Shown piece after piece: positions 6,941-10,335 of a stretch of 10,335 nt of DNA. Every line of letters starts with the position of its first letter. Within the stretch, counting starts at the first letter, position 1. The notes under the pieces are model-generated. The model searched no databases. It saw only the letters and a list, made by a program, of their open reading frames with translations, and was not told the origin of the DNA. The position numbers and the translations under genes were made by a program. The stretch lies in the NCBI GenBank assembly GCA_014523485.1, contig JAATVK010000180.1:1-10335 (forward strand), in the 5' to 3' direction. This DNA is from Nitrososphaerales archaeon TH5894. Lineage in GTDB: Archaea; Thermoproteota; Nitrososphaeria; Nitrososphaerales; Nitrososphaeraceae.

Positions 6941-6948
6941 TTTATTAC
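6941..6948 (+). promoter_or_regulatory. TATA-like box for the GvpD-like gene
   Basis: TTTATTAC, preceded by a purine-rich AAAAG (BRE-like), is centred about 25 bases before the ATG at 6969. It lies inside the 57-base gap after the cyclase-like gene, so the second gene may have its own leaderless transcript in addition to read-through. Confidence 0.4.
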
Positions 6949-6968
6949 TTTTGGAATAATTTCATTAT

Positions 6969-8417
6969 ATGGAATTGATAGACTTTGATTATGGTCTAGA
7001 AGATATTCATAGATTTATTACAAATGAAAATCAATCATTGGTAATTAGAGGGAAATCTGGTACTGGTAGGACAACCTTAGCTTTAGAAATAGCAAAAAGT
7101 CACTTGGACAAATTTGAAGTAATATTCATTACTAGAAATATTTCACTAAATAATCTTCATAGTAGATTTCCTTGGACGAAGAAGGTCTTGAAATCATATA
7201 ACATAATTTCTATCAACACCAATCCAGATTTTATATTATCCGAAGCTTCAATCATATTAAATACTATAATGAATACGTTATCTAACAGAATTCAAAAAAT
7301 TGAAGATCCGTTTATACCTTTAAAAGAAAAACCACGACCATTTATAATATTAGAAATATGGGATAACATAACAAAAGAACTTGACAATAATGATATTATA
7401 AGAACACAAAAAATATTATCTTCCTTAATAGATAAAAATGGAGGTTTTATCATTTTTTTGACTGAAGATATGAATAATACCGATATAGATAATTTAATCG
7501 ATGGGATCATTACTCTTGATCAATCTTTTTATAAATCATATCGTCTACGAGAAATGCAAATTTATAAACTCAAAGGAACGGGGATAAATAGATCGAAAAT
7601 AGCATTTACTTTAGCTGATGGAATGTTTAGAACATTTTCGTCTCTGTCCCATAAAATTAATTTCGATAAAAAAAATAATTTTATTTTCTTATCTCATAAA
7701 GAGAAAATCTTTTCTACCGGAAATCAAAGATTAGACAATAAATTACAAGGAGGTTTTAAAAAAGGAAGTATAATATCGTTAGAGATAGAAGAGGAGGTAG
7801 ATAGATTTGCGTTTGTACCTATTTTTGTTCCACTTGTGTTAAATTTTGTTTCCCAGAATTATGGCGCACTGGTAATCTCAGCATGGGATCAGCACACCTT
7901 AGCAGTTACCCGTTATATTACTCCATTTGTTAATCAAAAATTCTTAAATAAATATTTCAAAATAATGGGGAGTAGTAATGAAATTAAAAAGGCTAAGAAA
8001 CATAGTGAACAAATGCCTTCATATATCATACCAGGAATAGAAGGTGATTTTATCAATACTTTCAACATGTGGGAAAGGGAATACGAAGAGTTAAGAACTA
8101 GAACTGATGGATGTCTTGTCACGGTTGACTTTAGTTTTGTAGAATTACAATATCAAAACGAGCTTTTAGATATTCAAAAAGCCATTATCAACTTTTCAAG
8201 TCATATACGTTCCTTCAATGACTTACTTGTTATGGTTTCCAGACCAAACTATAAATCATTAGAGGTAATGAAAAGTGTCAGTGATATTCATTTGAAACTA
8301 TTAGAATTTAATGGTGCTGTAATGTTGGCAGCCATTAAACCTCAATTTTTTTTATACAATGTACAAACTGACCAAAACGCAGGATATCCCAGGTCACATT
8401 TCATAGAAAGTTCTTGA
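6969..8417 (+). CDS. GvpD/KaiC-like two-domain RecA-fold protein
   Basis: 482 residues with two RecA-type domains. Domain 1 (about 1-235) has a P-loop GKSGTGRTT at residues 28-36, a hydrophobic strand FIILEIWDN (125-133) at the Walker B place, and LREMQIYKLKGTGINRS…FTLADGMFRTF, a KaiC-family ending. Domain 2 (about 245-482) opens with STGNQRLDNKLQGGFKKGS, as in KaiC/RadA proteins, but the P-loop that should follow is gone (LEIEEEVDRF). The C-terminus ends NAGYPRSHF. The order of motifs resembles GvpD, the gas-vesicle regulator of haloarchaea, and related archaeal ATPases. The invariant Walker A Lys is Arg34 and the Walker B Asp is Glu129, so ATP hydrolysis is doubtful. No gas-vesicle genes are nearby. 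It probably acts with the cyclase-like protein encoded just upstream; this is inference. Confidence 0.78.
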   Translation: MELIDFDYGLEDIHRFITNENQSLVIRGKSGTGRTTLALEIAKSHLDKFEVIFITRNISLNNLHSRFPWTKKVLKSYNIISINTNPDFILSEASIILNTIMNTLSNRIQKIEDPFIPLKEKPRPFIILEIWDNITKELDNNDIIRTQKILSSLIDKNGGFIIFLTEDMNNTDIDNLIDGIITLDQSFYKSYRLREMQIYKLKGTGINRSKIAFTLADGMFRTFSSLSHKINFDKKNNFIFLSHKEKIFSTGNQRLDNKLQGGFKKGSIISLEIEEEVDRFAFVPIFVPLVLNFVSQNYGALVISAWDQHTLAVTRYITPFVNQKFLNKYFKIMGSSNEIKKAKKHSEQMPSYIIPGIEGDFINTFNMWEREYEELRTRTDGCLVTVDFSFVELQYQNELLDIQKAIINFSSHIRSFNDLLVMVSRPNYKSLEVMKSVSDIHLKLLEFNGAVMLAAIKPQFFLYNVQTDQNAGYPRSHFIESS

Positions 8418-8570
8418 TATATATATATATTATTTGATATATCAATAGGATATATACTATTTTGACAGTTACAAATTTCACTTTATGGGATCTATAATAC
8501 ATGAGAATATTTAGTTGAATTTAAGAATTTTACAATCTGCAGGGTTCTTACCATCAGATTTGATAATATT
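8418..8570. other. Intergenic region between convergent genes, with A/T palindrome
   Basis: This stretch separates the ends of the GvpD-like gene and the second stress-protein gene. It holds an alternating TA run (8416-8431) and a perfect 12-base palindrome TTGATATATCAA (8434-8445). The location fits transcript ending for both genes, but no classical terminator can be proven. Confidence 0.35.
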
Positions 8571-9032
8571 TTATCTTATAACTAAAACAGGACAATGAGC
8601 AAAATTTACAACCCCTGATGCAACACTTCCCAAAAATATTTTTTTAAAACCTGTTCTACCTCTGGTTCCCATAATTATTAAATCAATCTTTTCTCGTTCT
8701 GCAAATTCAATTATTTCTGAAACAATCGATTCTTCAGCAATAATCACTTCTGTTACTATTTCTATATCTCTTTTTTTCGTAATATCTCTTAACCACTTCT
8801 GTGCTTCAATATATGAAACTTGTATAATTTGATTAAATGGAGAATTAATTTCAGCATTTTCTTTATTCAAAAAAAGATTGTATCTTATCGAAGAGGGTAC
8901 AACATATAATACTCTTAATTTACAATTGAATCCTTTCGCCATTATAGAAGCATATTCCAATGCTTTTATAGAATGCTCTGACCCGTCTAGGGGAACAAGT
9001 ATATTTTTAAATTTTGCCTCGTCCGACAACAA
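8571..9032 (-). CDS. Universal stress protein (UspA family, ATP-binding type)
   Basis: 153 residues, one Usp domain, clearly a relative of the 5181-5648 protein but diverged in the middle. Seen: ILVPLDGSEHS with Asp16, IDLIIMGTRGRTG, the ATP-binding G-2x-G-9x-G-S signature (Gly122, Gly125, Gly135, Ser136), and HCPVLVIR at the end. The start must be TTG at 9032 or the adjacent TTG at 9029: an in-frame TAG sits directly upstream (9033-9035), and the first ATG lies inside the domain. A TATA-like AATATATT near 9051-9058 on the minus strand is about 25 bases upstream, consistent with leaderless transcription. It converges with the GvpD-like gene. Expected role: cytoplasmic ATP-binding stress protein with unknown target. 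Confidence 0.92.
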   Translation of the reverse strand: MLSDEAKFKNILVPLDGSEHSIKALEYASIMAKGFNCKLRVLYVVPSSIRYNLFLNKENAEINSPFNQIIQVSYIEAQKWLRDITKKRDIEIVTEVIIAEESIVSEIIEFAEREKIDLIIMGTRGRTGFKKIFLGSVASGVVNFAHCPVLVIR

Positions 9033-9049
9033 CTACCCTTGAATTTTAA

Positions 9050-9058
9050 TCAATATAT
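9050..9058 (-). promoter_or_regulatory. TATA-like box for the 8571-9032 stress protein gene
   Basis: CAATATATTG lies 23-26 bases upstream of the two candidate TTG start codons (9032, 9029). This supports a leaderless mRNA starting at one of them. Confidence 0.4.
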
Positions 9059-9283
9059 TGGTATTTATCTAATTCATATGAAACTTTGTATATATTGTAT
9101 ATTAACCCAAGTAAAGATCGTAACTATCCATAAGTTCACTTATGATGTATCTATTTATCTCGACAGCAAATGTATATTTTATTATAATATTAACTAAACA
9201 AATGTAGTAAAACATAACTAAAAAGCTCATTTTTGAGAAAGGGTCAGTGTATTAGAATTTATTAAATCGTTTACACCCTGTAA

Positions 9284-9439
9284 CGTTCTTCATTAAAATG
9301 GCGCTACAAATACAGTTTTCATATAATAATTCTAGTTATTATTGCTAGCTTCTTACTAGGAACAAACCTCATCGCTAAAATTTTAGAAATTATGCTATTT
9401 TGTTTTTGCCTTTACTATTTAATCTATCAAAAAGAGTAA
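9284..9439 (+). other. Start-less reading frame for a possible two-helix membrane peptide
   Basis: After an in-frame TAA (9281-9283), 51 codons run to TAA at 9437-9439. They encode a basic KWRYKYS segment, a hydrophobic helix (HIIILVIIASFLLG), a short linker and a second hydrophobic stretch ending YLIYQKE. This has positive-inside membrane-protein logic, but the frame has no ATG, GTG or TTG before its middle. An ATG at 9298 starts in another frame and would need a one-base shift. It could be a decayed gene, a sequencing error or chance in A/T-rich DNA. Together with the rest of 9033-9527 it is the only coding-like signal in that intergenic stretch. Confidence 0.25.
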
Positions 9440-9453
9440 CTCTGAGTAACTCT
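9433..9453. repeat. Tandem decamer with dyad symmetry
   Basis: GAGTAACTCT occurs twice back to back (9434-9443, 9444-9453). With the preceding A, the first copy forms the palindrome AGAGT-A-ACTCT. It overlaps the end of the small membrane frame and lies about 75 bases past the end of the multi-CBS gene. It could be a protein-binding dyad or part of a transcript-ending structure. Confidence 0.45.
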
Positions 9454-9527
9454 TTAGTCCATTTACATTCCATAAAATAGATAATATGTTAATTGCATAA
9501 TAGACGAAAAGATATTCTTATTAGATT

Positions 9528-10335
9528 CTAGCTTAAGGTTTTCATAACGAGATCCCAAGGAGTAACTATTCGATCTTTTCCTTCCAAAAGAAGATAAGAG
9601 TGTTTTAAATTCTTTAAATGATTTGCAGCCTTACTTAGACTAATATCCTCTTTTATTTCAAACATTCGCATGAGTTTAAAATTATTTAAAACTTCTAAAT
9701 CTTCAAGTGTACATTCTTTAAATTCTCTTACTTGGGCATTTAATTTAGAATGTATATCAAGGTAGTTATTGTCATCAGTAGTAGTGGTAAACTTATCCTT
9801 TGATCTTACTATCAATTCTAGAATATTTCTATCATTCAAGATGCCAATAAGCTTTGAATTGTTGTTTAATATTCCTATATTCCTTATTTTTTTACTTAAC
9901 ATCATATTTATAACATCTACGAGAAGTGAATTTTTAGAAATAGATATCAATTTCGAAGAAACTTCTTTTATTGGCATATCTATTATCTCTTTCAAGCAAG
10001 AATTATCAATATCAGAATTCCTCTGTTCTTTTTTCTTTTTCAAAAAGAACTGCAAAAAATCTCTAACAGTTATATAAGATAACATCTTGTAAGAATTCAA
10101 ATTGTCGTAGTTTATTTTTTTTACAATAGGCAAAAATGCAAATCCTGTTTTTTTGAAGATATCTAATACTTTCGATATTGTAGAATCTGATTCTATCATA
10201 TGTTCTTCAGTTAAGACATCCATTATTTCTGCTGCGGTCAAATTATATAAAGAGAAGGCAGATTTTCTTTGAGATAATAAATTGATAATGATTAACAGAA
10301 GATGTTTACTGGAAATTCTACCCTTTATAAATTCA
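9528..10335 (-). CDS. Multi-CBS-domain protein, possibly cut by the right edge
   Basis: From TTG at 10241 the protein has 237 residues: a first CBS unit (about 2-68, TAAEIMDVL … GFAFLPIV … YITVRDFL, with an inserted loop), a second (about 84-146, NIGIL … LIGILNDRNI), a linker, and a third, degenerate half (about 178-236, ending RIVTPWDLVMKTL). CBS units bind adenine nucleotides and sense energy state; no catalytic domain is visible. The start is uncertain. The frame has no stop from 10241 to the window edge and reads protein-like (SKHLLLIIINLLSQRKSAFSLYN), so the gene may begin outside. Alternatively, TTATATAA at 10243-10250 would serve a leaderless start at ATG 10223, but that would remove the AEIM of the first CBS. 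The stop is TAA-type at 9528. Confidence 0.8.
   Translation of the reverse strand, partial: EFIKGRISSKHLLLIIINLLSQRKSAFSLYNLTAAEIMDVLTEEHMIESDSTISKVLDIFKKTGFAFLPIVKKINYDNLNSYKMLSYITVRDFLQFFLKKKKEQRNSDIDNSCLKEIIDMPIKEVSSKLISISKNSLLVDVINMMLSKKIRNIGILNNNSKLIGILNDRNILELIVRSKDKFTTTTDDNNYLDIHSKLNAQVREFKECTLEDLEVLNNFKLMRMFEIKEDISLSKAANHLKNLKHSYLLLEGKDRIVTPWDLVMKTLS
10243..10250 (-). promoter_or_regulatory. TATA-like box, possible promoter of the multi-CBS gene
   Basis: TTATATAA on the minus strand is centred about 24 bases upstream of the ATG at 10223. It would mark a promoter for a shorter form of the protein, but it also lies in an open frame and may simply be coding sequence. Confidence 0.25.

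Noticed and set aside
7292..7510. Minus-strand 72-codon open frame in the GvpD-like gene
   Set aside because: It is an antisense shadow within a continuous coding region.
7934..8122. Minus-strand 62-codon open frame in the GvpD-like gene
   Set aside because: It is an antisense shadow of domain 2, with no independent start signal or motif.
9769..10077. Plus-strand 102-codon open frame opposite the multi-CBS gene
   Set aside because: It is antisense to recognisable CBS units; the hydrophobic composition is what A/T-rich antisense coding DNA gives.
1..10335. CRISPR array
   Set aside because: No regularly spaced identical repeats of 24-40 bases are present; the repeats seen are microsatellite, inverted or degenerate pairs.

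Overview
The window looks like part of an ammonia-oxidising archaeal chromosome (Nitrososphaerota/Thaumarchaeota, most like a Nitrosocosmicus-type genome). I infer this from the low G+C, the short A/T-rich promoters with TATA-like boxes about 25 bases before start codons (leaderless transcripts), several TTG starts, and the gene content: many universal stress proteins and CBS proteins, a tiny C2H2 zinc-finger protein and a GvpD/KaiC-like ATPase. The assignment is by family resemblance only; there is no rRNA or other taxonomic marker.

Layout, left to right. (1) 1-1125: C-terminal part of an MgtA-type P-type ATPase, cut by the left edge. (2) 1187-2098: a decayed stretch with a TAAA microsatellite, an unrecognised minus-strand gene broken by two in-frame stops, and the C-terminal half of an IS5-type DDE transposase with a frameshift. 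(3) 2246-2740: a two-CBS-domain protein, minus strand. (4) 2741-3634: about 900 bases without an intact gene, holding a degenerate direct repeat and a G+C-rich hairpin island (about 3400-3495) that may be a small RNA or a tRNA-derived relic. (5) 3635-4466: a frameshifted remnant of a VIT1/CCC1-type metal transporter, then an intact four-helix membrane protein of DUF6328 type; this block is visibly richer in G+C than its surroundings. (6) 4751-4897: a 48-residue C2H2 zinc-finger protein, followed by an unrecognised decayed frame. (7) 5181-9032: two universal stress protein genes on the minus strand enclose a plus-strand pair, a class III nucleotidyl cyclase-like protein and a two-domain GvpD/KaiC-like RecA-fold protein. 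A 117-base near-perfect inverted repeat sits in the divergent promoter region before this pair. (8) 9033-9527: non-coding apart from a start-less small membrane reading frame and a tandem decamer dyad. (9) 9528 to the right edge: a multi-CBS protein, minus strand, whose frame stays open to the edge.

How the genes may work together (inference): most intact genes from 5181 onward belong to families that bind or make adenine nucleotides (UspA, cyclase, RecA-fold ATPase, CBS). The strongest candidate for an undescribed system is the cyclase-like/GvpD-like pair. Both proteins carry substitutions at normally conserved catalytic positions (Asn to Ser and Arg to Lys in the cyclase, Walker A Lys to Arg in the ATPase), which suggests nucleotide-sensing or regulatory proteins rather than standard enzymes.
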